A stretch of 56,803 bases of DNA from Sphingomonadales bacterium. Its GTDB lineage: Bacteria > Pseudomonadota > Alphaproteobacteria > Sphingomonadales > Govanellaceae. The notes below the pieces were generated by a model. The model saw only the letters and a program-made list of their open reading frames with translations, was not told where the DNA came from and made no database searches. Positions 39,210 through 47,853 of the stretch are shown one piece after another. The first letter of the stretch is position 1. Every line of letters begins with the position of its first letter. A program made the translations under genes and the position numbers. The stretch spans positions 1 through 56,803 of the forward strand of contig JACFMS010000022.1 of assembly GCA_019455285.1 (NCBI GenBank), in the 5' to 3' direction.

Positions 39210-40967
39210 ATGAGCGCCTTGACCAGAATATTGTTGATTGGAAACCTGCTGCCGCTGACCCGGCTCATAGCGGTGCTGATTTTCCTGGCAACCTCCGCCA
39301 AGGCAGATTTCATCAATACGACCAATGCCGACCGTGCACCCACCATTGCCAAGATTTCCATTTCTGGCCAGCAGATTCATCTCCATCTGGAAATCGCCCC
39401 CGAAAGCAGATCGGCTTTCGCCCCGTTGATACCAGTTTCCTGGCCCGATAATCCCGATCCCGCGTCCAACCTTCGGCAACGCGATGTTGATGACTTCTCG
39501 CATCGCCTATTTTGCCTTGAGGTAAATGGAAAACCGCTGCGGGCCAAACTGACAGGCGCAAAGGCGGCAGAGCGCAGCACGCTCCCCAGCCGTCCCGGCA
39601 ACCGCTATGACCCCCTCACCGGTACGCTGCTGCCGGCCGCCCCCGTGGATAAACGGGTCTATGCCTTGGATTTTACCTATGATCTTACTGAAAAACCGCA
39701 GCGACTGGTCGTTGTGCCGCCGATGAGCGGCCAAGCCGTTCTCGCCAACATCGGCTTTGCCGTCGATCACATGGGGGTGGCGATCAACGATTTCGATTAC
39801 CTGGGCGGCCCGGAACCCATAGAGCTGAATTGGCAAGATCCGTGGTACAGCAGATTTGAAAATCCCAACATCGCTCGCCGCTTCAAGTACCCGTTCATGT
39901 CGTTCTTGTATATCGAGCCTTTCGAGATCAGGCACGAAATCCTCGTTCGATTGAAGGATCTGAGGCGATTTCTTAAGGTAGAGGTCACGGAAAAGTCTGG
40001 CGCGGATATGATACCATTGGCATTGCGCTTTTTGCGCGCCAATACCTTGGTGGTCGCAGATGGTAGGACGATCCCCATCGAATCAGAGCAGATCAACTAT
40101 GTCGAAATTGATCGCTCGACGATGCAGACCCTGAAAAAGGATGCGGTGATTGATGAGAATACCGCTGTTCTCGGCATTATTTTTGTTTACGGCGCCAAAA
40201 ATTTTCCCGGCAGCGTGATGCTGGATTGGAATATTTTTGATGAGCGGCTGAAAGAGGTGCCAGCGGTTATCATCGATCCGGCCGGAAGCTATACCTTTGC
40301 TCTGAACACCACGGATCACACGCTGACCTGGAACAATGCCCGAAAGCATATGTCATCCGCCGATCTACAGGGCGTACGTTCTCCCGCGCTCCGCGATGCC
40401 CTGATGCCGCTTCTTCTCAGCATGATGGCTACCGCCGTTTTGTCTATCCTCATCTGGCGTTATCTGCGCCGACGCCCTGCCCGCCTTGCCGCGATGGTCG
40501 TTGTTACCGCTATGGTTGCCCTCGCTTTTTATATCTACCAGCCAAAATCCAACAACCCCGAAGAAAATGCCGAGAGTCGGCATCTGATGGCTGCGCTTTT
40601 AAGGAACATGTATCGCGCCTTCGACTTTCGCGGCGAGACCGAAGTCTACGATAAGTTGGCGCGCACCCTGTCGGAGACGATATTGGCCGATGTCTATCTG
40701 GCGCAGCGACAGGCATTGATGATCGAGAAAGCCGGGGGCGCCACGGCAAAAGTGCAATCCGTCGCCATCAGGTCCGTAATGCCGGTAAGCCGAAAAATTT
40801 CTCACCCCTCCTACCAGGTGGTATGGGACGTAACAGGAACGGTCGGTCACTGGGGGCACGTGCACGTACGCACCAATCGATATGAAGCCATGATCCGGCT
40901 GATATCCAACGATGGATATTGGAAGATAGATGGTCTGGATGTTTTGTCCGAGGACCGTCTGCAATGA
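39210..40967 (+). CDS. Membrane-anchored periplasmic protein of unknown function
   Basis: The protein has 585 residues. I do not recognise the family. An N-terminal signal/anchor (LTRLIAVLIFLATSAKA) is followed by a large, probably periplasmic beta-rich region (about residues 33-390). Two close membrane helices (about 396-415, LMPLLLSMMATAVLSILIW; about 424-441, AAMVVVTAMVALAFYIY) have the basic loop RYLRRRPAR between them, and a second periplasmic domain follows (about 445-585). The ribosome site lies in a stem-loop. The truncated CocE-like gene starts 22 bp downstream. Proximity to the divergent metal ABC operon may matter, but nothing in the sequence proves it. Confidence 0.75.
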   Translation: MSALTRILLIGNLLPLTRLIAVLIFLATSAKADFINTTNADRAPTIAKISISGQQIHLHLEIAPESRSAFAPLIPVSWPDNPDPASNLRQRDVDDFSHRLFCLEVNGKPLRAKLTGAKAAERSTLPSRPGNRYDPLTGTLLPAAPVDKRVYALDFTYDLTEKPQRLVVVPPMSGQAVLANIGFAVDHMGVAINDFDYLGGPEPIELNWQDPWYSRFENPNIARRFKYPFMSFLYIEPFEIRHEILVRLKDLRRFLKVEVTEKSGADMIPLALRFLRANTLVVADGRTIPIESEQINYVEIDRSTMQTLKKDAVIDENTAVLGIIFVYGAKNFPGSVMLDWNIFDERLKEVPAVIIDPAGSYTFALNTTDHTLTWNNARKHMSSADLQGVRSPALRDALMPLLLSMMATAVLSILIWRYLRRRPARLAAMVVVTAMVALAFYIYQPKSNNPEENAESRHLMAALLRNMYRAFDFRGETEVYDKLARTLSETILADVYLAQRQALMIEKAGGATAKVQSVAIRSVMPVSRKISHPSYQVVWDVTGTVGHWGHVHVRTNRYEAMIRLISNDGYWKIDGLDVLSEDRLQ

Positions 40968-40989
40968 AAATCAGAAACGGGAGGCAACG

Positions 40990-41366
40990 ATGAAATGCGT
41001 TATAAGTGGGATTATGGCGCTATTGATCTTCACCGTGGCGGTCGAAGCGCGGGCAGCGGACGTGCCTTAGCCAGTCACCGTGCCCCTGCCTGAGCCGCTT
41101 TACGCAGTGCGTAAAGAGCGCAGCGTGATGATCCCCATGCGCGACGGCACCACGCCACCGGCAATTACTTCGCGCCCGGCCATCGCATTCGCCTGGAAGT
41201 GTCCAGCAGCAATTTCCCGCTTTATGACCGCAACTTCAACACCGGCGGCAACAATTACGATGAAACCGCTTGGGTTATTGCCCGTAATACAGTTCGCCAC
41301 ACCAAGGTTCACGCTTCCCACGTCATCCTGCCTGTGGATCAGGCGAAAGGTGTTGCGAAAAAATAG
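40990..41366 (+). pseudogene. Degenerate CocE/NonD-type hydrolase (X-Pro dipeptidyl-peptidase S15 family)
   Basis: An ATG at 40990 with CGGGAGGCAACG upstream opens a signal peptide (MKCVISGIMALLIFTVAVEA) that is stopped by an in-frame TAG at 41068-41070. The same frame then continues with the typical CocE N-terminus ([12 protein letters not shown]) up to about 41150. From about 41160 the homology continues in another frame with the typical CocE C-terminus ([18 protein letters not shown], then YDRNFNTGG) and ends at TAG 41364-41366. About 500 central residues, including the whole catalytic domain, are missing. So there is a nonsense codon, a large internal deletion and a frame change. The remaining open frame across the joint is not a real protein. 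Confidence 0.85.
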
Positions 41367-41449
41367 GAAATGCCGATTGCTAAATAATCCGGCAGCAGAT
41401 AATTTCCGCCTGCCATTTGTCGCCCATAAATAATCACGGAACCGTACCC

Positions 41450-42757
41450 ATGCCCCGCCTTGCCCTAAAGTCTATTGCTGAATCTCTGGTGGAACCGGGA
41501 ACCAAGGGATTGCCGCCCAAGGCCGGCGCGCTGCGGCTTGGCGACTTTGGCAAGCAGGGCTGGAACGTGTTGCGCCATGATCTACCGTTGCCGTTGGCGG
41601 TGCTCAAGGACAGCGCGCTTCATCACAACAGCCGCGCCATGCGGCGCTTTTTGGAAAAGACCGGCAGCAGGCTTTGTCCCCATGGCAAAACCACCATGGC
41701 GCCGCAGCTATTCGAGCGGCAGTTGGAAGACGGGGCGTGGGGCATCACCGCGGCCACGGTATCGCATGTGATCGCCTACCGCCGCTTTGGCGTGGCGCGC
41801 ATCTTCTTCGCCAACCAACTGGTGGACCCGGTGGGGATCGATTTCGTGCTTGAGGAAATGGCGCGCGATCCTGACTTTGATTTTTATTGCTTGGTGGACA
41901 GCTTAGCGGGAATCGAATTGCTTCGCCAGCGCGCGGCGGCGCGCAACTGCGGGCGGCCGCTGCAGGTGGCGGTGGAGGTAGGCGTCGAAGGCGGCCGCTC
42001 CGGCGCGCGGTCCCATACCGAGGCCATGGCGCTGGCCCGCGCCGTTCATGAAGCGCGCCCCTTGCTGGCGCTGCGCGGCGTGGAAGCGTTTGAAGGCGTT
42101 TTTCAAATGGCGGGTGGCGGCGGCGGCGCGGCGCCAAAAATCGAAGCCTTGACCCGAGCGATGAAAGAGGTGGCCAAGGCCGCTGATGACGCCGGCTTAT
42201 TCGCCGATGGCCCCATTCTTCTCAGCGCCGGCGGCTCGGCTTATTTCGAGCAGGTGGCGAGCGATTTGCGCACGTCTCTATCGCGGCCGGTGGTTACAGT
42301 TTTGCGCAGCGGCTGCTATCTGGTGCACGACCATGGCGCTTACGAACAGATTTTCGCTGATCCCCGCCACCTGCCGGCCAACGCCGCGCCGCTGGACGAA
42401 CCCTTTCGTCCGGCGTTGGAGGTTTGGGGCTATGTGCAGTCCTTGCCGGAGCCGGGCATCGCGCTTCTCACCATGGGCAAGCGCGATGTGTCCTTTGATG
42501 TCCATTTGCCGAAGCCGATTTTATGGCACCGGCCGGGCGTTCATCAACAGCCGCAGCCATTGTCAGCGGACTATGCCATCAGCAGCCTGAATGATCAGCA
42601 CGCCTTTCTTGCCTGCCCGAAAGATCATCCGCTAAACATTGGCGACATGGTGGCGGTGGGAATTTCCCACCCCTGCACCACGTTCGATAAATGGCAGGTG
42701 CTTTATCTGGTGGATGACGATTACACCGTCATCGACGGTATCCGCACTTTTTTCTAA
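41450..42757 (+). CDS. PLP-dependent D-amino-acid deaminase/aldolase (D-threonine aldolase-like fold)
   Basis: The protein has 435 residues from the ATG at 41450. The alanine-racemase-type N-terminal barrel carries the PLP Lys K80 in CPHGKTTMAPQ, and VEVGVEGGRSGARS is a conserved barrel strand. The C-terminal D-Ser-dehydratase/D-Thr-aldolase domain has the metal-binding H-x-C in GISHPCTTFDKW. The family includes D-serine dehydratase and D-threonine aldolase, and the long bacterial form is often called amino-acid deaminase. It converges with a threonine dehydratase gene, the two stop codons overlapping by 4 bp, so the pair could deaminate D- and L-hydroxy amino acids. Confidence 0.87.
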   Translation: MPRLALKSIAESLVEPGTKGLPPKAGALRLGDFGKQGWNVLRHDLPLPLAVLKDSALHHNSRAMRRFLEKTGSRLCPHGKTTMAPQLFERQLEDGAWGITAATVSHVIAYRRFGVARIFFANQLVDPVGIDFVLEEMARDPDFDFYCLVDSLAGIELLRQRAAARNCGRPLQVAVEVGVEGGRSGARSHTEAMALARAVHEARPLLALRGVEAFEGVFQMAGGGGGAAPKIEALTRAMKEVAKAADDAGLFADGPILLSAGGSAYFEQVASDLRTSLSRPVVTVLRSGCYLVHDHGAYEQIFADPRHLPANAAPLDEPFRPALEVWGYVQSLPEPGIALLTMGKRDVSFDVHLPKPILWHRPGVHQQPQPLSADYAISSLNDQHAFLACPKDHPLNIGDMVAVGISHPCTTFDKWQVLYLVDDDYTVIDGIRTFF

Positions 42758-43710
42758 GGCAGCAAGGCTTTCAATCGTCCGGGGTCAAGGTTGCCGCCGC
42801 TCAGCACGCACACGACCGTGGAGTTGGGCGGCAATGTCACCGCGCTCGTCAGCAGCCCCGCAAGGCCCGCCGCCCCAGATGGCTCCACATATAACTTGCA
42901 GCGCTGCATGAGGAGCAGCATGGCGGCAACGATGTCATCATCGGAAACCAGCGCGATCTCCCGCACCCGGGGACGCACCACCTCATAACACAACGGCCCG
43001 GCGCTCGGCGGCGCCAAACCATCGGCGATGGTGCTCACCTGATCAAGCTCCACCGGCTTGCCCTCGGCAAAGCTTTTGTACATGGCAGGCGCACCGGTAG
43101 GCTCAACGCCAATCAGCTCCGTCGTCGATCCGCAAGCTTGCGCTGCCATGGTGATGCCGCCCAGCATGCCGCCGCCGCCGACGCCAATTAAGATCGCATC
43201 CGCTACCGGCAACTCCTCGATGATCTCCAGGCCAAGCGTAGCGTAGCCCTGCATCAGGGGAATATTGTTGTAGGATTGAATGAAGGTCAGGCCGCGTTCC
43301 TCGGCCAGCCGCAGGCTGTGGGCGAAGCACTCCCGCGCGTTGCCATGCAAGATGACCTCCGCGCCATAGCCCCGGGTCGCTTCCGCCTTGATCGGGCTGG
43401 CGGCCGCCGGCATGGTCACCGTGGCCTTGACACCCAGAAGATTAGCGGCATAGGCCAGCCCCTGCGCGGCGTTTCCAGCCGACGCCGTGATCACGCCGCG
43501 CCCACGCTCCTCCGCCGTCAAGGCCGACAAGGCATTAATCATGCCGCGCGGCTTATAAGAACCTGTTTTCTGGAATAGCTCGGCCTTCAGATACACTTGA
43601 TGGCCGGTGAGGCGGTTTAAAGCGCTTGAGCGCAGTAAGGGCGTGCGATGAACATGCGGCGAGATCTTTTCTGCAATATCCAATAGTTGGTTTTTATTCA
43701 GATACGCCAT
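42754..43710 (-). CDS. Threonine/serine dehydratase (PLP fold type II)
   Basis: The protein has 318 residues from the ATG at 43710; the open frame extends upstream but loses similarity. The PLP Lys is K53 (TGSYKPRGM), and the glycine-rich phosphate loop is GVGGGGMLGG. There is no C-terminal ACT domain, so it is the short catabolic type rather than the biosynthetic IlvA. It converts L-threonine or L-serine to 2-oxobutyrate or pyruvate plus ammonia. It is followed (minus strand) by nothing of its own operon and preceded at a 32-bp gap by the serine hydrolase gene. Confidence 0.88.
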   Translation of the reverse strand: MAYLNKNQLLDIAEKISPHVHRTPLLRSSALNRLTGHQVYLKAELFQKTGSYKPRGMINALSALTAEERGRGVITASAGNAAQGLAYAANLLGVKATVTMPAAASPIKAEATRGYGAEVILHGNARECFAHSLRLAEERGLTFIQSYNNIPLMQGYATLGLEIIEELPVADAILIGVGGGGMLGGITMAAQACGSTTELIGVEPTGAPAMYKSFAEGKPVELDQVSTIADGLAPPSAGPLCYEVVRPRVREIALVSDDDIVAAMLLLMQRCKLYVEPSGAAGLAGLLTSAVTLPPNSTVVCVLSGGNLDPGRLKALLP

Positions 43711-43742
43711 GCGTCTTATGCCTGCACCCGTCCCTGCGATAC

Positions 43743-44972
43743 TCACTTCTGCGAAGCCTGGTGATCGCGAATCTGCCGCATAATGCCAATCAGCAGCTGC
43801 GCCAAGGGCTTCGATGACATGCCGGCATTCACCAACGCCACGGCTCCTGACTGGAGTTCCGGCGACCACATAATAAGCGATGAAAATCCGAACTGCTCGC
43901 CGGCTTTGGAGCGCATGGTGATCTTCGCCTCACCCGGCGGCGTGATATCAATGCCATACCCGGCGCGGGATTCCACCACGTCGATGGCGTAGCCGATGCG
44001 GCCCCCCTCGGTAATGGGCGTGGCGGCCAACTTGATCACAGGTTTTAAAGGCGCCGGCGGATTAAGTAGGGCCTTGAGCAAGATCACCATGTCATGTCCC
44101 GTGGAGACGACTTCGCCCGCCCCCGCCAACGCTCCCATGGTAGCCGGCGGCACAGAAGCGCCATCCGGCGCAATGCCAGTGAAAAAACGGCTCTTATCGC
44201 TCACCGCCGATCGCAGATGGGTATCCGCCATCCCCAACGGCTGCGCGATCTTTTCTGTCAACAATTGTTCATAGGACTTGCCATAGAAATCTACCAGAGC
44301 AAGACCCATCAGTCCCAGGCCGGTGTCGGAATAGATGTAGGTGGAGCCGATCGGCGCCGGCGCTTGCGAGCAGGCGGCGTCCTGCAAGCACACGATCAAT
44401 TCCTCGCGCGAATAATTCTTGCCGGGACTATAGGGATATTCCTTGGTATGGAGGTTGGTGGGGCGGCGGGCGAAGCCGGCAAAATGGCTGATCACCTGTC
44501 CCACCGTGCGCTCGCCCACCAAGCTTCCCAGATCTTCCTTCAAAAGCTTGCGAATGGGCGTATCCGGCGCAAAATCGTTGTTGACCACGCCCTGCGCCAC
44601 CATCAGACCGGTCAGCATCTTGCTGATGGAGCTTAAGGGGTAGATGTCATACGGTGTTGGCACGTTGCCATCGGGCTTGCGGCCCAGGGAAACGGTGCCG
44701 GAGAATTCAGGCGTCACGATGCCGAGCACCATAGAGGGAAAGCGCGCGGTCGATCCCTGGTTCCATACCGGCTGCGGCGCGATATAGCCGCCGGCCATGT
44801 CGACGATGTCGCGCAAGAGCGCTGTCGCGCCCTCCTCGTCCTTAATCATCGTTATATTAAGCGACGGCAGATTATAGGCGGCATCAGTGTCCGTTTCGGC
44901 CCAAACAGGCGCAGCCCATGCCAGCAACATAAGCAAGGCCGCAAAAGCACTGACGCGCTTTGAAGCTTTCAT
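43743..44972 (-). CDS. Serine hydrolase, class C beta-lactamase / DD-peptidase family
   Basis: The protein has 409 residues from the ATG at 44972, with GGGAGAG upstream. After a signal peptide (AFAALLMLLAWAAPVWA) it shows the S-x-x-K nucleophile motif (S115-I-S-K118 in YPLSSISKML) and the Y-x-N-like motif as YSDTG. The third motif (KTG-like) may be SKAGEQFG. The family includes DD-peptidases, D-amino-acid amidases and esterases. Location next to D-amino-acid deaminase and dipeptide epimerase genes favours a role in peptide or D-amino-acid turnover, which is inference. Confidence 0.87.
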   Translation of the reverse strand: MKASKRVSAFAALLMLLAWAAPVWAETDTDAAYNLPSLNITMIKDEEGATALLRDIVDMAGGYIAPQPVWNQGSTARFPSMVLGIVTPEFSGTVSLGRKPDGNVPTPYDIYPLSSISKMLTGLMVAQGVVNNDFAPDTPIRKLLKEDLGSLVGERTVGQVISHFAGFARRPTNLHTKEYPYSPGKNYSREELIVCLQDAACSQAPAPIGSTYIYSDTGLGLMGLALVDFYGKSYEQLLTEKIAQPLGMADTHLRSAVSDKSRFFTGIAPDGASVPPATMGALAGAGEVVSTGHDMVILLKALLNPPAPLKPVIKLAATPITEGGRIGYAIDVVESRAGYGIDITPPGEAKITMRSKAGEQFGFSSLIMWSPELQSGAVALVNAGMSSKPLAQLLIGIMRQIRDHQASQK

Positions 44973-45000
44973 GATGGTCTCTCCCAATTATCAATGCGCT

Positions 45001-46278
45001 CTATGCATCGCTCTCTTTGGTATCGCCTTGTTTGGACGTCGCTTCTTTGGCTCCGCTTCTATTAGCGTTCCACCAGGCGCCGACCTTGACCCGGCCGCGC
45101 TCCACGAACTTATCATCGAGCCATAATGCGACCCGCCGCAGCGGACCTTTCGCCAACTTCAACCACAAACGATGCCGCAGCTTGGAGAAATCCCGGTTGA
45201 AAGGGCAGGACCGCACGCAGATAATGCAGTCGCTGTTCTGATTGCACCAGAATTTGAAGCACTTTTCGGCATTAACCGTCCATTTGACGACGCCGGGAAT
45301 GTTCGATTCGCTATGTACCTTGTCGGTGGGCGCGTCGTAGGGAATGGCCTGCGGCGGACAGGCCTTGGCGCAGCGGTCGCATATATTACAGAATTTCTCG
45401 ACGCCGAATTTTTTCGGTACGTCATGCACCAGCGGCATATCGGTGAAAATCTTGCTGATGCGGAAGCGCGGGCCGAACTTTTCGGTAATCAGTAGCCCGT
45501 TGCGGCCAACTTCCCCCAGCCCCGCTTGTAGCCCTAAAGGGATCCCCAGCGCGGAGTCGTTCTGCGAGGCGTACGCGCGATACCCCATGTTGCGGATATA
45601 TTGGGCGATGGAAATGACCGCCATGGCGTCGTGGGTATAGCCAAGCCCCGTCGCCGCCCCCGACAAAGCCGAGGGAACCGTTTTGATGACATCAATATCC
45701 ATCGGCTCGGCAATGACAATGACGCTGGTCACGTCATTGGGAATTTCCTGCGGCTTGGCCCCCTTATGCTCCTTATCAAAAACAGTTTCATACATCCAGC
45801 GCTCGTCATAAGCGCAGATGCCGACCATACCGGCGCCAAAGAATTCAGATACGCGGCGGATATCATCGGTGGCTTCCTGGGCATCTTTGAATTGATAGGG
45901 CTCGCTCCACCCCTTGTCGTGGGTGGTGAAATAATCCCAGAAACCTTCTTTACGTCGCGTACCAAGGTTATGCTTCCGGTACGAGCCGGCAACTTCGATA
46001 TCGCGAATGACATTGGAAATGTGCCAAGCGGCATTGCGCAGGGCGTAATCCTTAAGCCCGAAGCCGTCCGTTTTGCGCACCTTGGCATTGGGCATGTAAT
46101 AGCCGTAGTAGAAATCGTCAGCGCGCTTGCTCTTGATCTTCTCGTCCCAAATGGAACGGCAGTAGATATCAAAGCGTTGTTCAAACCGCTTGAACGCGCC
46201 GCCAACCTTAACATTGGTCAGGTCGTCCACCGGCTTACTGTATTCGGACTTATCGCTATGTTTCTGATGACCGGCCAT
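45001..46278 (-). CDS. Reductive-dehalogenase-like corrinoid/Fe-S protein
   Basis: The 425-residue protein resembles the catalytic domain of reductive dehalogenases. A B12-binding-type core includes GLGYTHDAMAVISIAQYIRN and ALGIPLGLQAGLGEVGRNG, typical of RdhA. Two [4Fe-4S] motifs follow: CNICDRCAKACP, and a second formed by CFKFW with DCIICVRSCP. The Tyr in GLGYTHD is a candidate proton donor. There is no twin-arginine signal and no RdhB anchor gene, so it is probably cytoplasmic and non-respiratory, or a quinone/epoxyqueuosine-reductase-like relative. The ATG at 46278 follows AGAGGAAAGT; the upstream TTG has none. The spacer upstream carries GTTTGA-N2-TCAAAC. Confidence 0.82.
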   Translation of the reverse strand: MAGHQKHSDKSEYSKPVDDLTNVKVGGAFKRFEQRFDIYCRSIWDEKIKSKRADDFYYGYYMPNAKVRKTDGFGLKDYALRNAAWHISNVIRDIEVAGSYRKHNLGTRRKEGFWDYFTTHDKGWSEPYQFKDAQEATDDIRRVSEFFGAGMVGICAYDERWMYETVFDKEHKGAKPQEIPNDVTSVIVIAEPMDIDVIKTVPSALSGAATGLGYTHDAMAVISIAQYIRNMGYRAYASQNDSALGIPLGLQAGLGEVGRNGLLITEKFGPRFRISKIFTDMPLVHDVPKKFGVEKFCNICDRCAKACPPQAIPYDAPTDKVHSESNIPGVVKWTVNAEKCFKFWCNQNSDCIICVRSCPFNRDFSKLRHRLWLKLAKGPLRRVALWLDDKFVERGRVKVGAWWNANRSGAKEATSKQGDTKESDA

Positions 46279-46315
46279 ACTTTCCTCTAGAGCCTTTTGC
46301 CAAATCTTGGCCAAT

Positions 46316-46358
46316 GTTTTATTTCAAACATTATCACGATGTTTGTTTGAGGTCAAAC
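46316..46358. promoter_or_regulatory. GTTTGA-N2-TCAAAC site before the dehalogenase-like gene
   Basis: A perfect palindrome GTTTGA-GG-TCAAAC lies at 46345-46358, followed by ATTAATT, and an imperfect copy GTTTTATTTCAAAC at 46316-46329. The same palindrome and the same GTCAAACATTAATT string occur upstream of the TonB receptor at 33.9 kb. This suggests common control by the MarR protein at 34.2 kb. Confidence 0.55.
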
Positions 46359-46500
46359 ATTAATTGCCACCTTCTCTTGCCATACGCCATCACCATTTCG
46401 GCGGTTTTTCCCTTGACAAACCGTAACTTAGAGTTAATGCAGACTGGCCGGCGCCACTCACGCACACCCCCTCTTTTTTCCTGCAAGGATGCCCGCTGTC

Positions 46501-47481
46501 ATGAAACTGACCGTAAAACTGGAAAGCCTGCCCTACGCCCGGCCCTTCGTCATTGCCCGCGGCGCCTTTACCCATTGTGATGTGCTGGTGGTCGAGCTGG
46601 AGGATGGGAGCCATTGCGGCCGGGGCGAGGCGGTGCCTAACCGCCGGTTCGCCCAGAGCCCGGAAGGCGAGCGGCAGGCTTTGGAGCGTCTTCGCCCCCA
46701 AATCGAGGCCGGCCTCACTCGAGAGGAGCTGCGCCACTTGATGCCCGCCCGCTCCGGCCGCAATGCCCTGGATTGCGCCTTATGGGATCTGGAAGCCAAG
46801 AAATCCGGCAATAGTGCTTGGGCCTTGGCCGGTCTGACGCCGCCTCCCGGGCCGCTATTGATCGATGTCACCTTGAGCATCCTGGAACCGGAAGCCATGG
46901 CGGCGGCCGCACGGGAACGGGCCGATTTCGAGCTCTTGAAGGTCAAGCTCGGCAAGGACGCTCCCATGGAGCGCATTCGCGCCGTGCGCCAAGCCCGCCC
47001 CGACGCCCGCCTGATGGTGGATGCCAACGAAGCGTGGGAGATTGATGAGTTGAAGGCCTATGCGCCGCAACTACAGGAATTGGGCGTGGAATTTATCGAG
47101 CAGCCCTTGAAACGCGGTTTTGATGATGCGCTGATGGATTACGAGTGCCCCCTGCCCTTGGCCGCGGATGAATCCTGCCACCTGCCCGGCGACATGGAGC
47201 ACCTGGCCGCTCTTTATGATTACATCAACATCAAGCTCGATAAGACCGGCGGCCTGACCGAGGCCCTCCTGGTGGCCAAGGCCGCCCAAGCTCATGGCCT
47301 GGGGCTGATGGTCGGCTGCAACGGCGGCACCTCGCTCGCCATGGCGCCGGCCTTCCTCGTCGCCAGTTTGTGCGAATACCGCGATCTGGATGGCCCGCTG
47401 TTATTGAAGGAAGACCGCCAGCCGGCCATGGCTTGTGTTGAAGGCCACCTATCGCCGTTTTCCTCGACGCTTTGGGGCTGA
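46501..47481 (+). CDS. Dipeptide epimerase (enolase superfamily, L-Ala-D/L-Glu type)
   Basis: The protein has 326 residues from the ATG at 46501; an ATG at 46489 overlaps the AAGGA ribosome site and is less likely. The muconate-lactonising subgroup pattern is complete: K-x-K in LLKVKLG, metal ligands in VDANEAWE, IEQPL and ADESCH, and the second base Lys in INIKLDKTGG. The tail LMVGCNGGTSLAMAPA matches dipeptide epimerases, though the usual MVGT reads NGGT. It probably epimerises Ala-Glu or related dipeptides from murein, fitting the D-amino-acid and serine-hydrolase neighbours. Confidence 0.87.
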   Translation: MKLTVKLESLPYARPFVIARGAFTHCDVLVVELEDGSHCGRGEAVPNRRFAQSPEGERQALERLRPQIEAGLTREELRHLMPARSGRNALDCALWDLEAKKSGNSAWALAGLTPPPGPLLIDVTLSILEPEAMAAAARERADFELLKVKLGKDAPMERIRAVRQARPDARLMVDANEAWEIDELKAYAPQLQELGVEFIEQPLKRGFDDALMDYECPLPLAADESCHLPGDMEHLAALYDYINIKLDKTGGLTEALLVAKAAQAHGLGLMVGCNGGTSLAMAPAFLVASLCEYRDLDGPLLLKEDRQPAMACVEGHLSPFSSTLWG

Positions 47482-47853
47482 TAAGGGGCGGTCTGGACAC
47501 GCCCTGTCACTCTGATCGCCAAAGATATGTATACAAAAATTGCCAACTTATGTCGGAATTTTTTACAACTTCCGCTCACACAAAATAAGCTAAATTCTAT
47601 TTTTCTTCATAGAATTATATAGTTAATTCTGCGGCACGAATCTTGCTTAAATTTTATTGGTCAGAGTCCTGAGTAAAATCCAAAATTCTAAGTACCCAGT
47701 TTTTTGCGAGTAATGGTGTTAGTGCTGGCAAGGCATGTACGCAAAGCTGCGTCATGAATTTGCAAAGCAAATAATTATAATCAATATGTGCGGCTAGGAA
47801 CTTATCGGGAACAGGGTTTAACTGAGAGTAACAAGATAAGGGGGCGGTCTGGA
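47480..47853. repeat. Direct repeat pair flanking the spacer
   Basis: GATAAGGGGCGGTCTGGA at 47480-47497 recurs as GATAAGGGGGCGGTCTGGA at 47835-47853, the same orientation with one extra G. The first copy includes the stop codon of the epimerase gene. The two copies bracket about 340 bp of AT-rich promoter DNA. Confidence 0.6.

Noticed and set aside
41080..41433. 117-codon open frame over the CocE remnant
   Set aside because: Only its first part is in the CocE frame; after the deletion joint the real homology is in another frame, so this frame is an artefact.
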